64,000 nucleotides of DNA from an uncultured Desulfovibrio sp. (GCA_937926875.1 CALBAX010000136.1:27353-91352), one strand, 5' to 3'; shown: positions 17,127 to 26,029, counted from the first letter of the stretch. Program-made: numbers and translations. The notes: generated by a model from the letters alone, not told the origin.

Positions 17127-19778
17127 TTATTTGCCCTGGTCCAGGTCGCCCAGCAGGGCACGGGCGTAGTCGGCACCGTTGAAGGGCCGCAGGTCTTCGA
17201 GCTTTTCCCCCAGGCCCACATAGGTGATGGGCAGCTTTTCCTGCATGGCCACGGCGATGGCCACTCCGCCCTTGGCCGTGCCATCCAGCTTGGTGAGGAT
17301 GAGCTCGTCCACGCCGGCGGCTTCCTTGAAGAGCTTGGCCTGAGAAAGGGCGTTCTGGCCGGTGGTGGCGTCGATGACCAGGATGCAGCGATGCGGCGCG
17401 CCTTCATGCTTCTTGCCCAGCACCTGACGGATCTTGGTCAGCTCTTCCATCAGGTTGACCTTGGTCTGCAGGCGGCCGGCGGTATCCACAAAGAGTATGT
17501 CCACCTTTTCGGCCAGGGCGCGGTCCATGGCTTCGTAGGCCACAGAGGCCGGATCGGAACCGGCAGGACGGGCATGGAAAAGCGCGCCCACGCGCTCGGC
17601 CCAGACCTGCAGCTGCTCGATGGCCGCCGCGCGGAAGGTGTCGGCCGCGGCGATCATGACCTTTTTGCCCTGCATGCGGGCACGATGGGCCAGTTTGGCG
17701 ATGGTAGTGGTCTTGCCCACGCCGTTGACGCCGATGAAGAGCACCACCTCGGGCGGGTTCACGGCGCTGATGCGGCGCGGCAGGCGGAAGATCTCGTCCA
17801 CTTCGGCCATGAGCAGGCCGCGCACGTCTTCCACGCGGGTCACGTTCTCCTTGCGGGCCCGCTCACGCAGACGCTCCACCAGCTCCAGCGAAGGTTCGTA
17901 GCCCAGGTCGGCCATGATGAAGAGCTCTTCCAGCTCTTCCCAGAAACTTTCATCGAGTTCGCCATGACTGCTGAACAGGCTGTCCAGACGGCGGGAGAAC
18001 TGCTCGCGGGTACGGCTCAGGCCCTCGCTGATCTTGAGGAACAGGCGGCTGCGCTCGTCCTCCTCGTCCTCCATGTCCAGGGCCAGGGTCAGGCGGTACT
18101 GCAACTCGGAGCGGAATTCGTCCAGCTGCACATATTCCATGCGTTCCAGCCAGCCGCGGAAGTCGTCCACGAAGGCGTCCACTTCGGCAGCGGGCGCATC
18201 CAGCGAACGCAGCAGGAAGCGCAGACGCTTCCAGAGCTCGTCCCCGGCTTCCTCCACACCTTCCAGCACGATGCCCAGCCAGACGGAAAGACGCGGTTCG
18301 GCCTCGCGCAGGCGCAGGATCATGGACTGGGCCAGGGCCGGGGCCAGACCGCAGGTCTCCAGGGCGGGCGCGGTGGGCCGTTCGGCCGTGGCAGCCGCCG
18401 CGGCAGTGGCAGTGGCCGCAAGAGCCGCATCGGCCCTGGCGTCAGCGACGGGCGCGCCCTGTTCCGGCATACCGGCAGCGGTGCCCTCCGTGCCTTCTTC
18501 CCCCCCGGCCAAAGGTTCCTGCACAGCACTTTCTTCAGCGGCAGATGCGACGCTTTCGTCCGCACCGGTTTCCACTCCGGCGGCTTCGACGGACTCAGGG
18601 CGTTCCTCTTCATCCGTGCCCTGTTCCACAGCAGAGGGAACTTCCCTGGCGTCGGCAGCCGGGGCCGCGGCTTCCGGCCGGGCCGTCTCTTCGTCACTGC
18701 CGAAGATGCGCTGCCACCAGCTGCGACGGGGAGCAGCGGCTTCGGCTTTTTCTTCCGCGGCTGCGCGGGCGTCATCACGGGCCGCTACCTCTTCCGCAGC
18801 ATCCGTCCCGGCTTCGGCAACTTCTTCAGCCGCAGCTTCGCCGGATCCGGCAGGGGTGACGGCGGTCGTATCGTCACCGGCAGCGTCAGCCCTATCGACG
18901 GCGTCGGCCCCGGTCACATCCCCAGGCAGCGGTTCTTCTTCCGCTTCCCGGGCAGCCTCCACAGCGGTCTCAGCCTCGGCAGCCACAGCTTCCGCTTCAG
19001 GCCGGGCTTCTTCCTCTTCGGCAGGAACATCTTCCACAGCGTCCACGGGAGCCGCATCGGCACTGACAGGCTCTTCGCAAATTTCGACAACTTCGGCTTC
19101 CGCAGCCTCAGCTTCAGGGGCAGTCGTTTCCGAACTGACGTCATCCTGTTCGGGAGCAGCCGCTTCCGTCACGGCCACCTCGTCCGAAGAGATTTCCTCT
19201 TTCGCAACAGCAGCCGGAACTTCTTCTGCTTCGGCAACAGCTTCGCTTTCGACCTCCACAGAAGGCTCGTCCAGAGAGGCCGGGCACCCGGCTTCCAGCA
19301 GGGATTTCTCTTCCGCGGTGGTGACCTCGGCTTCCAGCGGCGCTTCGGACGCCGCAGGCTGGCCGGCAGGTTCTGCCGCCATGGCAGCCCCGGCGGTCCG
19401 GCTCTCCTCCGCGGCCTCGGCAGCAGGTTCACCACTTTCAGCGGCGACCTCTTCCACCACGGGCTCGTCAGCAGCAAGAACGGCTTCCGGCTCAGGCCCC
19501 ACCTGTTCGACTTCCACGGCAACGGGAGCGGCCTCGTCCTCCACGGCATCGTCCGCAGATGCGTCTTCCACAGGGGCAACAGTTCCGTCAGCCGCAGGGA
19601 CGGTCACCGGTCCCGGCGTGCTTTCCGGCTCGTCTGCGACGCTCCCGGCATCAGCGACAGGCACCTCCGGGGCAACAGGAGCAGCGGCCGCATCCTTCCC
19701 GGCTGCCGCGTCCTGCGTTCCTTTCGCTTCCTCGGTGCCCCCGCCAAAAAACTTTTTTACTGCGGAAAAAAAGCCCAT
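17127..19778 (-). CDS. ftsY: Signal recognition particle receptor FtsY with very long acidic N-domain
   Basis: 883 aa GTPase that delivers SRP-ribosome complexes to SecY at the inner membrane. The NG core is about residues 590-883: G1 GVNGVGKTT at about 683, DTFRAAAIEQL, G3 VDTAGRLQ, G4 TKLDGTAKGG. The first 16 residues (MGFFSAVKKFFGGGTE) form a basic amphipathic membrane-targeting helix. Between them lies about 470 residues of Ala/Glu/Val/Pro-rich, strongly acidic low-complexity sequence, then about 100 ordered helical residues before the N domain. E. coli FtsY is 497 aa, so the excess is all in the A region. The downstream neighbours in the same direction are not SRP genes. Confidence 0.93.
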   Translation of the reverse strand: MGFFSAVKKFFGGGTEEAKGTQDAAAGKDAAAAPVAPEVPVADAGSVADEPESTPGPVTVPAADGTVAPVEDASADDAVEDEAAPVAVEVEQVGPEPEAVLAADEPVVEEVAAESGEPAAEAAEESRTAGAAMAAEPAGQPAASEAPLEAEVTTAEEKSLLEAGCPASLDEPSVEVESEAVAEAEEVPAAVAKEEISSDEVAVTEAAAPEQDDVSSETTAPEAEAAEAEVVEICEEPVSADAAPVDAVEDVPAEEEEARPEAEAVAAEAETAVEAAREAEEEPLPGDVTGADAVDRADAAGDDTTAVTPAGSGEAAAEEVAEAGTDAAEEVAARDDARAAAEEKAEAAAPRRSWWQRIFGSDEETARPEAAAPAADAREVPSAVEQGTDEEERPESVEAAGVETGADESVASAAEESAVQEPLAGGEEGTEGTAAGMPEQGAPVADARADAALAATATAAAAATAERPTAPALETCGLAPALAQSMILRLREAEPRLSVWLGIVLEGVEEAGDELWKRLRFLLRSLDAPAAEVDAFVDDFRGWLERMEYVQLDEFRSELQYRLTLALDMEDEEDERSRLFLKISEGLSRTREQFSRRLDSLFSSHGELDESFWEELEELFIMADLGYEPSLELVERLRERARKENVTRVEDVRGLLMAEVDEIFRLPRRISAVNPPEVVLFIGVNGVGKTTTIAKLAHRARMQGKKVMIAAADTFRAAAIEQLQVWAERVGALFHARPAGSDPASVAYEAMDRALAEKVDILFVDTAGRLQTKVNLMEELTKIRQVLGKKHEGAPHRCILVIDATTGQNALSQAKLFKEAAGVDELILTKLDGTAKGGVAIAVAMQEKLPITYVGLGEKLEDLRPFNGADYARALLGDLDQGK

Positions 19779-19787
19779 AGTCTCTCC

Positions 19788-20792
19788 TTATTTCACTGCG
19801 GCCCCGCTCAGGGCCTGCAAAACTTCTTCAAGATCAGCCGCACATGTCTCCACGGCCAGCGCACGGGCCTCACAACCGGGCTCCTCCAGCGCATCGAGCA
19901 TCTCGCGGGCGCTGTCCTCAAGGCGGACAGCCCCCAGACAGGGCGCTGCGGCAAGCAGCATCCGCCCCAGATGGCACAGCCCTTCCAGCTCATCTTCCGC
20001 ATACAGGCGCATCATGAGCATGGGCGCATGGGCAAAGGTCTGGCGGAACAGGGCCGCGGTCATCTGCCAGCTTGCAGGGTTCCCCTGCTGGAAATGCCTG
20101 CCACGGATGGCGTCCACCGGCAGGGCGTCCTCGCGGTCAGCGACATCCTCCCCGGATACGGGCCGCCACTCCCGGCCCCCGGCTTTTTCCTGTTCCTGAC
20201 CGCCCTGTTTGCGCAAAAGCTGCAAGCCCAGGGAATGCAGACGCCGCAGATCGCCCCAGTGCCAGTACAGAGCCGCCAGAAAGACGCTGAGCAGCAGGGT
20301 ATTGATGATGAAGCGCCAGGTCTCGCGCTGCATGACCTTGTCCGAACCTTCCTGCACCAGGCGGCGGGCAAGATAGACCTCCACCGTGCCCACGGGCTGC
20401 CCTTCCCGGCGCAGCGGGCTCATGCCCTGCACGGTGTTCTCCGTGATCTCGCCGTCCCAGGGCACAGGCTCCCAGTGCGCATTGCGGCGCTGGCCGGAAA
20501 AGAGGCTGTCCCCCACCTGCACCGTCACGGCGTACAGGCGCGGATCCTCCATGAGCCCCGTCACCAGGGCGTCCGTGGAAACGGCGGTGAGTTCCCCGTG
20601 CAGTCCCAGCAGATGGGTGAAACGGCTGGCCACCCGGCCTGCCTCGTTCTGCAGACGGTTCTGTGCGGCATCGCGTTCAGCGATGATGTTCCACGCTGCC
20701 TGCGCCAGAAAGAGCAATACGGCCAAAAGCCAGCAGGCCAGGGCCACCCAGCGGCGGTATCTGGTCAGGAAAATAAGAACTGACCGCTTCAC
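19788..20792 (-). CDS. Inner-membrane protein with periplasmic loop and Hpt-like C-terminal region; unknown function
   Basis: 334 aa. Two transmembrane segments (about residues 15-38 and 160-180) flank a periplasmic region of about 120 residues containing LYAVTVQVGDSLFSGQ, as in sensor proteins. After a linker, the last about 90 residues form helices ending LAAAPCLGAVRLEDSAREML, which resembles the end of a histidine phosphotransfer domain (canonical H-x-L-K-G, then LGA-x-x-L). The expected phospho-His position reads Arg, so phosphotransfer is doubtful. The start overlaps the murJ stop by 4 nt and the stop is 9 nt before ftsY, so the three genes are probably cotranscribed. The Hpt comparison is inference. 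Confidence 0.75.
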   Translation of the reverse strand: MKRSVLIFLTRYRRWVALACWLLAVLLFLAQAAWNIIAERDAAQNRLQNEAGRVASRFTHLLGLHGELTAVSTDALVTGLMEDPRLYAVTVQVGDSLFSGQRRNAHWEPVPWDGEITENTVQGMSPLRREGQPVGTVEVYLARRLVQEGSDKVMQRETWRFIINTLLLSVFLAALYWHWGDLRRLHSLGLQLLRKQGGQEQEKAGGREWRPVSGEDVADREDALPVDAIRGRHFQQGNPASWQMTAALFRQTFAHAPMLMMRLYAEDELEGLCHLGRMLLAAAPCLGAVRLEDSAREMLDALEEPGCEARALAVETCAADLEEVLQALSGAAVK

Positions 20793-22459
20793 GAGCGGGA
20801 ATCTCCTTGCAATTTTGTGCGCAGCTTATGTGCCAGCATACGCATATCGGCGTCCCCGAGCAGAACGAGGACGCCCCCCCAGGCACAACATCCGGTCCCT
20901 ATGGACAGGGCCAGCCCCACCATGACGGGCAGCCCGGGCAGCAAGACCGGCACTACGGACAGCAGCTCCTGCAACGGGCAGACCATGCCGCACAGGCGCA
21001 GGATGACCAGGGCTCCTGCAGCTGCCGCGCCCGCGGCCAGCAGGTGCCGCAAACAGGCCATGCCGTCCAGAAGCGCCAGTGCGGGCAGCAAAGGCCGCAA
21101 GCGTCGACGCAGCCCCCGCCACAGCCAGAAGGTCTGTCCCCACAGGGCCGCGCTGGCCGCCGCAGCCGGCAAACAAAAATATATGTCCCTTGCCATACTA
21201 TGTAACAGCCACGCCCCACCTGCAAGTGTAAAAACAACGGCAAGCAGCGAGGACAAGGCCGTCAGGCGCACGTCGCCCAAGGCATTGCAGCCCGCCAGCA
21301 GGCAGCGGCTCACCGCACAGGCGGGCAGACAGGGCAAGTACGCCCAAAGGGCCAGCGTCACCTGCCGCACTCCCGTGGCATCGAATTCCCCGTGATGCAG
21401 CAGCACGTCCACGAGACAGGGCCCCACGGCCCACAGCCCCGCCGCCGCGGGCAGGGACAGGAGCGTGGCCCAGCGCAGGGCCAGGGCCATGTCCCGCTGG
21501 AAGGCGGCAAAATCTTTTTCTCCGGCCAGACGACTCAAACGCGGCAGGCTGGCCATGCCCAAACAGGCCCCGATCAGGCCCAGAGGCAGTTCCAGCAGGC
21601 GTTCGGCATAATACAGGCCCGCGATCTGGCTGCCCACCGCCAGCCCCATGGCCGCCAGCATCACCAGCTGCGGTGCGGCAGCGCCCAGCAGGCCCAGGGG
21701 CAGACGCCCCAGACAGCCCCACAGCTCGCGTCCGGAAGGCACAGCGGACGGACGATTCACCGCGATCGCCGGGAAGGCATGGCGGGCATAGCCCCACTGG
21801 GCCAGCCACTGGGCCAGGCCCCCGGCGCTCATGCCCGCAGCCAGTGCCGCCGGGACAGCCTCCGCCCCTCCCGCCAGCCAGCCCGTCAGCATGGCAGTGA
21901 TGACCACCACGTTGAAGATGACGGGCGAAAGCGCGGGCAGCCAGAAGACTTCGCGACAGTGCAGCACCGCCATGCCCAGGGCTGCCAGCCCTGCCAGCAA
22001 AACATAGGGCAGGCAGAGCCGGAGCAGGCTGCTGCCCTCCGCCAGGGCCTCTGGGGAAAGCGCGGGCGCCAGAAAAGCCAGCAGCTGCGGCGCCACCAGC
22101 ATGCCCAGCAGGACAAGCCCGCCCAGCACCAGCACGAGGCGCCGGAACAGGCCGGAGGCCACAGCGGACAGCAGATCCTCCTGCCTGTGCGCGGCATCGC
22201 GCCGTACAAGCCAGGCCGTGAGCGTCATGGACAGGGATCCTTCGCCCAGCAGCCGGCGCAGCAGATGCGGCAGACGCAGGGCCGCCACCAGGGCATCGGC
22301 CACCGGCCCGCAGCCCACCAGCCAGGCCATGCCCATGTCGCGCACCAGCCCCAGCAGGCGGGAAAGCAGGGTGAACAAGGCCAGCATCCCTGCCGTGCGG
22401 GCCATGCGGGCACCGCCTGAAGGACGGGAAACGCCGCCATGCGAAGGTCTCATGGACAT
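20789..22459 (-). CDS. murJ: Lipid II flippase MurJ (MviN)
   Basis: 556 aa, about 14 predicted transmembrane segments. It moves lipid II across the inner membrane for peptidoglycan synthesis. The N-terminus LFTLLSRLLGLVRDMGMAWLVG and GEGSLSMTLTAWL are the MVIN signatures. The start is uncertain: 22459 has no clear ribosome-binding site, and internal Met codons at residues 3 and 19 are possible. It is followed with a 4-nt overlap by the membrane protein gene and then ftsY. Confidence 0.9.
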   Translation of the reverse strand: MSMRPSHGGVSRPSGGARMARTAGMLALFTLLSRLLGLVRDMGMAWLVGCGPVADALVAALRLPHLLRRLLGEGSLSMTLTAWLVRRDAAHRQEDLLSAVASGLFRRLVLVLGGLVLLGMLVAPQLLAFLAPALSPEALAEGSSLLRLCLPYVLLAGLAALGMAVLHCREVFWLPALSPVIFNVVVITAMLTGWLAGGAEAVPAALAAGMSAGGLAQWLAQWGYARHAFPAIAVNRPSAVPSGRELWGCLGRLPLGLLGAAAPQLVMLAAMGLAVGSQIAGLYYAERLLELPLGLIGACLGMASLPRLSRLAGEKDFAAFQRDMALALRWATLLSLPAAAGLWAVGPCLVDVLLHHGEFDATGVRQVTLALWAYLPCLPACAVSRCLLAGCNALGDVRLTALSSLLAVVFTLAGGAWLLHSMARDIYFCLPAAAASAALWGQTFWLWRGLRRRLRPLLPALALLDGMACLRHLLAAGAAAAGALVILRLCGMVCPLQELLSVVPVLLPGLPVMVGLALSIGTGCCAWGGVLVLLGDADMRMLAHKLRTKLQGDSRS

Positions 22460-22466
22460 ATCTTAT

Positions 22467-22507
22467 AATAAAAAGAGGCCCCGGCGCCGGTTGGAACCGG
22501 GACCGGG
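22467..22507 (-). terminator. Second terminator-like hairpin between queF and murJ
   Basis: On the minus strand CCCGG-CGGTT pairs with AACCG-CCGGG, with a 3-base internal loop on each side, and is followed by GCCTCTTTTTATT. It sits just before the murJ ATG, so readthrough from queF into murJ would be limited. Confidence 0.5.
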
Positions 22508-22521
22508 CACGCGGCAGATCG

Positions 22522-22559
22522 AAAAAGGCCTCCGGCGGGAAAAAGCTCCCCTGCCGGAG
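22522..22559 (-). terminator. Terminator after queF
   Basis: On the minus strand CTCCGGC (22559-22553) pairs with GCCGGAG (22536-22530) and is followed by a T-run at 22526-22522. It lies about 10 bp past the queF stop. Confidence 0.65.
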
Positions 22560-22568
22560 ACGGTTGCG

Positions 22569-23072
22569 TTACGGCCTGTGCGGATCGCTTTCCGTACGCC
22601 AGGCCTGGACAGCGGCCCGGACGGCGGTGTCCTTTTCCTCGGGCATGTCCTTGAACTGCTCGGCAAAGACATGGATGCGCGTACCGCCACGGGGCACGAA
22701 CAGGCCCTTGACACGGCACCAGCAGGGTTCGAGCACGGCCCACAGGTCTTCCAGCACCGTGTTGGTGATGGTCTCCATGAAGGACTGGTGGTTGCGGAAG
22801 GCGAACATGTACAGCTTGAAGCTCTTGGATTCCACGCACAGCTGGTCCGGGATGTATTCCACGGTGATGGTGCCCATGTCCGGCTGCCCCGTCACCGGAC
22901 ACAGGGACGTGAACTCGGGGAAGGAGATGCTGATGACGTAGGGACGCTGGGGGTAACGGTTGGGGAAGGATTCCAGCAGCGCCGTGCTGGGGCCGCCCTG
23001 CAATTCGGGCATCTTGCCGGTCCCCAGCACATGCAGGTGCTGCGTCTGGTCCTGGCTGCGGGTGGTGGACAT
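22569..23072 (-). CDS. queF: NADPH-dependent preQ0 reductase QueF (7-cyano-7-deazaguanine reductase)
   Basis: 167 aa. It reduces preQ0 to preQ1 in queuosine synthesis. The catalytic motif SLCPVTGQPD and the substrate-binding SFKLYMFAFRNHQSFMETITN are clear. This is the short (type I, single-domain) form. The start at 23072 (MSTTRSQ) is chosen because AAAGGAG lies 5-6 nt upstream. The frame to 23102 is longer but has no such site. No preQ1 riboswitch is evident in the 55-nt leader. Confidence 0.95.
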   Translation of the reverse strand: MSTTRSQDQTQHLHVLGTGKMPELQGGPSTALLESFPNRYPQRPYVISISFPEFTSLCPVTGQPDMGTITVEYIPDQLCVESKSFKLYMFAFRNHQSFMETITNTVLEDLWAVLEPCWCRVKGLFVPRGGTRIHVFAEQFKDMPEEKDTAVRAAVQAWRTESDPHRP

Positions 23073-23126
23073 GGAAACTCCTTTTCTGATCTTGCCGGGC
23101 ACCGGGAACGGGCCACGGCTGCCGTC

Positions 23127-23156
23127 CTTGTAACTTATTGTGCTTGCCGCTACAAT
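23127..23156. promoter_or_regulatory. Symmetrical divergent promoter for queF and the mog-like gene
   Basis: On the plus strand TTGTAA (23128-23133), 17 nt, then TACAAT (23151-23156). On the minus strand TTGTAG (23155-23150), 17 nt, then TACAAG (23132-23127). The two promoters overlap almost completely, with each -35 on the other's -10, so polymerases would compete. Confidence 0.55.
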
Positions 23157-23197
23157 AGCGCCCGTTATCTGCCGTCCCGGCAGTTTGTGGAGGATGC

Positions 23198-23980
23198 ATG
23201 AAACTTTCTGTTGCCTTGCGAGCCTGTTCCGCCGGGGGCCTCATGCCCCTGTCCGTGGCCCGGGTCGCAGGGATGCCCAGCCATCGTCTGGCGTCCCCGC
23301 TGGTGCGCCAGTGTCCCTTCATCCCTGTGGGCACCGGCCTGTATGATGCGAACGATGTGGAACTGCTGCGCGTCACGGGCCGCTGCTGGCTGCCCGCCGA
23401 TGACGGCGGCCACGCCCTGCAATGCCTGATGACCCGCGCCCTGGTGGATCTGCCCGTGGGCGAGATCAGCCTCAAGACGCGGCGCACGGGCCGTGCCCTG
23501 GCCTGGGTGACCCTTTCGGACAAGGGGTCCCAGGGCATGCGTGACGATACCAGCGGCCCGGCCATGGCCGCTCTGGTGGCCGATGCCCTGCCCCTGTGCC
23601 ACAGCCAGGGCTTCCTGCTGCCCGATGACGCGGTGCAGCTGCGCGCCCTGCTGGTGGATCTGGCCCTGAACCAGGGCTATGACGTCATCTGCACCAGCGG
23701 CGGTACGGGCGTGGGCCCGCGCGACATCTCGCCGCAGGTCACGTCCGCGGTGCTGGACTATCCCCTGCCCGGCTTCAGCATGGCCATGATGCAGGCCAGC
23801 CTGGCCAAGACGCCCCATGCGGCCATCTCCCGTGCTGTGGCCGGCGTGCTGGGACAGAGCATCATCATCAACCTGCCCGGCAGCCGCAAGGCTGTCGTGG
23901 AGAATCTGGAAGCTGTCCTGCCCGCCCTGCCCCATGCGCTGGACAAGTTGCACGGCGATCCCGCCGACTGTGGAGGTTAA
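23198..23980 (+). CDS. Molybdopterin adenylyltransferase-like protein (MogA/MoaB family)
   Basis: 260 aa. The C-terminal about 165 residues match the MoaB/Mog fold: LAWVTLSDKGSQGMRDDTSGPAM, CTSGGTGVGPRDISPQ, LPGFSMAMMQASL and INLPGSRKAVVENL are the molybdopterin-binding and catalytic loops. MogA adenylylates molybdopterin before molybdenum insertion. The first about 95 residues (to VGEISLKTRRTG) are an extra domain that I do not recognise. GGAGG precedes the ATG. It is followed 6 nt later by the prenyltransferase gene. Confidence 0.85.
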   Translation: MKLSVALRACSAGGLMPLSVARVAGMPSHRLASPLVRQCPFIPVGTGLYDANDVELLRVTGRCWLPADDGGHALQCLMTRALVDLPVGEISLKTRRTGRALAWVTLSDKGSQGMRDDTSGPAMAALVADALPLCHSQGFLLPDDAVQLRALLVDLALNQGYDVICTSGGTGVGPRDISPQVTSAVLDYPLPGFSMAMMQASLAKTPHAAISRAVAGVLGQSIIINLPGSRKAVVENLEAVLPALPHALDKLHGDPADCGG

Positions 23981-23986
23981 TCCCTG

Positions 23987-24916
23987 ATGAAACTGCCCCG
24001 ATTCACCCTGCCCCGTTTTTCCCTGCCTTCCTGCCGGCCGGGGGCGCTGTGCGGACGTTTTTCCGTCCGCGGCTTCGTCTCCTTCTGCCGCATGATCCGC
24101 ATCGAGCACTCCATCTTCGCCCTGCCCTATGCCTGGGCCGGTTCGGTCATGGCCGCCGGCGGCATGCCGCCGTGGGACAAGCTCGTCCTGCTGACCATCG
24201 CCATGGTGGGCGTGCGCTCCTTCGCCATGGGCATCAACCGCATCTTCGACCTGCCCTTTGACCGCGAGAACCCCCGCACCGCCAACCGCCACCTGGTCAC
24301 CGGCGAGATCAGCGTGCGTCAGGCCTGGGTCTTCTCCCTGGTCATGGCGGCCATCTTCGTGCTGGCCTGTGCGGCCATCAACACGGTCTGTCTCGTCCTC
24401 TCGGTGCCTGCCCTGCTCTTTGCCGCCGTCTACAGCCTGACCAAGCGCTTCTCGGCCATCTGCCACTTCTGGCTGGGGGCCACCCTGGGCCTGGCGCCGC
24501 TGGCCGGAGCCCTGGCCGTGAATCCCGAGGGTCTGGCCATGGGCCCCATCATGCTGTTCTTTGCCGTGACCTTCTGGGTGGGCGCTTTCGACATCTATTA
24601 TTCCTTCCAGGACTATGATTTCGACGTAGCCTTCCGTCTTTGCTCCGTGCCCTCGGTCTACGGCCCGGACACCGCGCTGGCCATCGCCGGTTTCTCCCAT
24701 GCCGTCACGTCCATCTTCCTCTTCCTGACAGGTATCGCCGCCGGGCTGGCCTGGCCCTGGTATGTGCTCTGGGCCGGTGTGTCCGCCATCCTGTTCTGGG
24801 AACACCACCTGATGCGTCCGCAGGACCTCAGCCGCGTGAACATGGTCTTCTTCACCCTCAACGGCATCATCTCGCCGCTGGTGCTGGTGGGCGTCATCCT
24901 GGGAGTGGTGCTCTAA
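23987..24916 (+). CDS. UbiA-family prenyltransferase, probably for menaquinone synthesis
   Basis: 309 aa integral membrane enzyme with about 8-9 transmembrane segments. It attaches a polyprenyl chain to an aromatic acid. The first Asp-rich motif is NRIFDLPFDRENPRT, followed by ANRHLVTGEIS. The second is the YYSFQDYDFDVAFRL region (Q-D-x-D-x-D). The NPRTANR form is that of 4-hydroxybenzoate and futalosine-pathway (MqnP) enzymes. Related bacteria use the futalosine route, so MqnP is likely but not proven. The stop is 1 nt before darP. Confidence 0.88.
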   Translation: MKLPRFTLPRFSLPSCRPGALCGRFSVRGFVSFCRMIRIEHSIFALPYAWAGSVMAAGGMPPWDKLVLLTIAMVGVRSFAMGINRIFDLPFDRENPRTANRHLVTGEISVRQAWVFSLVMAAIFVLACAAINTVCLVLSVPALLFAAVYSLTKRFSAICHFWLGATLGLAPLAGALAVNPEGLAMGPIMLFFAVTFWVGAFDIYYSFQDYDFDVAFRLCSVPSVYGPDTALAIAGFSHAVTSIFLFLTGIAAGLAWPWYVLWAGVSAILFWEHHLMRPQDLSRVNMVFFTLNGIISPLVLVGVILGVVL

Positions 24917-24917
24917 G

Positions 24918-25466
24918 ATGCCGCGCAAGAAACAGTATCAATGGGACGTGGAGACCAACGGGCAGGAGGCCCCCGAACAGCTCAGCCGCTCGGCCAAGAA
25001 GCGCCAGAGCTCGGCCCTGCAGGATCTGGGCGCCGAGCTGACCAAGCTGCCCGTCAACGAACTGGACAGACTGCCCCTGACGCCCGACCTGCTGGAGGCC
25101 CTGCGCCTGTATGCCCGCATCAGCAACCGTGAGGGCAAGCGCCGCCAGTTGCAGTTCATAGGCCGCCTCATGCGCGAGGTGGACGCCGGGCCGCTGGCCG
25201 AGGCCATCGAGGCCCGCAAGAACGGCCAGCAGGCCGATGCCGCCCGCCTGCATCTGGCCGAACAGTGGCGGGAAAAGCTGCTCTCCGCCGCCGAAGCGGA
25301 GGTGGCGGATCTCCTGGCCGCCTTCCCCTGGCCCGATGCCGAAGCCGCGGGACGCCCGGAGCTTGAACAGCTGCTGGCCGAAGCCCGCAAGGAAGATGAC
25401 CGGCGCCCGCCCCATGCCCGTCGTGCCCTCTTCCGGGGCATCATGCGTCTGCTGGAACAGCGCTAG
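24918..25466 (+). CDS. darP: Ribosome-associated protein DarP (YjgA, DUF615)
   Basis: 182 aa. In E. coli DarP (YjgA) aids late 50S maturation. The family stretch RSAKKRQSSALQDLGAELTKLPVNELDRLPL and RRQLQFIGRLMREVD is clear, with the C-terminal PHARRALFRGIMRLLEQ. Translationally close to the prenyltransferase gene. Confidence 0.9.
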   Translation: MPRKKQYQWDVETNGQEAPEQLSRSAKKRQSSALQDLGAELTKLPVNELDRLPLTPDLLEALRLYARISNREGKRRQLQFIGRLMREVDAGPLAEAIEARKNGQQADAARLHLAEQWREKLLSAAEAEVADLLAAFPWPDAEAAGRPELEQLLAEARKEDDRRPPHARRALFRGIMRLLEQR

Positions 25467-25481
25467 GGAACATCGCTTTTT

Positions 25482-25560
25482 GGGCCGGGAGAAGGGGGCC
25501 TTTTGGAAAGGGCCCCCCTTCCCCCGGCTCCCATCCTCCCCCAAACTTTTATCCGGGTCC
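25482..25560. repeat. GC-rich inverted repeat after darP (copy B, degenerate)
   Basis: AAGGGGGCC at 25492-25500 and GGCCCCCCTT at 25511-25520 form a long hairpin, extended outward by GCCGGG and CCCGGC. It is followed by CTCCCCCAAACTTTT, which resembles the tail of the repeats near 47.3 and 47.8 kb. There is no T-run directly after the stem. It may end darP transcription. Confidence 0.4.
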
Positions 25561-26029
25561 GTGCGTCTGCCCGGAAGGCACGGCCTGAGGATCGCCAGCC
25601 TGTCCCCGCTCTTTCTGCGCGCCGGCATCCCGCCTGCTCTTCTTCTGCCTGTCTTTTCCGAGCTGTCCTGCCGCAGGTAGCCCCTGACCATCCTTATAAA
25701 TGGAACTCACGCAGGGGCGGCGCAGCTTTCCTCCCTGGCCCGGGCTGGTCATGCTGGAGTGCCCCATGCCCCTCCCCTGCGTGGCCGCCCATGTTCCAGG
25801 CGTATGCCGATACCCCCGGCCGCAATGGCTTGGGGGATCAAGCTCATGCTCCGTTTGCCTGCCAGCCTTGTGCCATACCAGCTACCGGCCCCTTGCAAAA
25901 ACTGTCGCTCCCGCTGCCGGCCTGTCGTTTCAGGCGCGCCGACCCAGCTTCCCTTTTCAAATTTATTCAAGAGATTCCGGTAGATTGCAGATGAGAAAAA
26001 TTTTCCCCGGCAAAAAATGAAAAAATCGC
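25561..26029. other. Spacer before tRNA-Thr genes
   Basis: About 470 bp with no supported gene. Open frames on both strands lack family features. GC falls toward the right end, into the A-rich stretch that leads to the tRNA promoter. Confidence 0.4.

Noticed and set aside
17112..20783. Plus-strand frame of 1223 codons opposite ftsY
   Set aside because: Antisense shadow of the Ala/Glu-rich FtsY coding sequence. The minus frame contains the SRP GTPase motifs.
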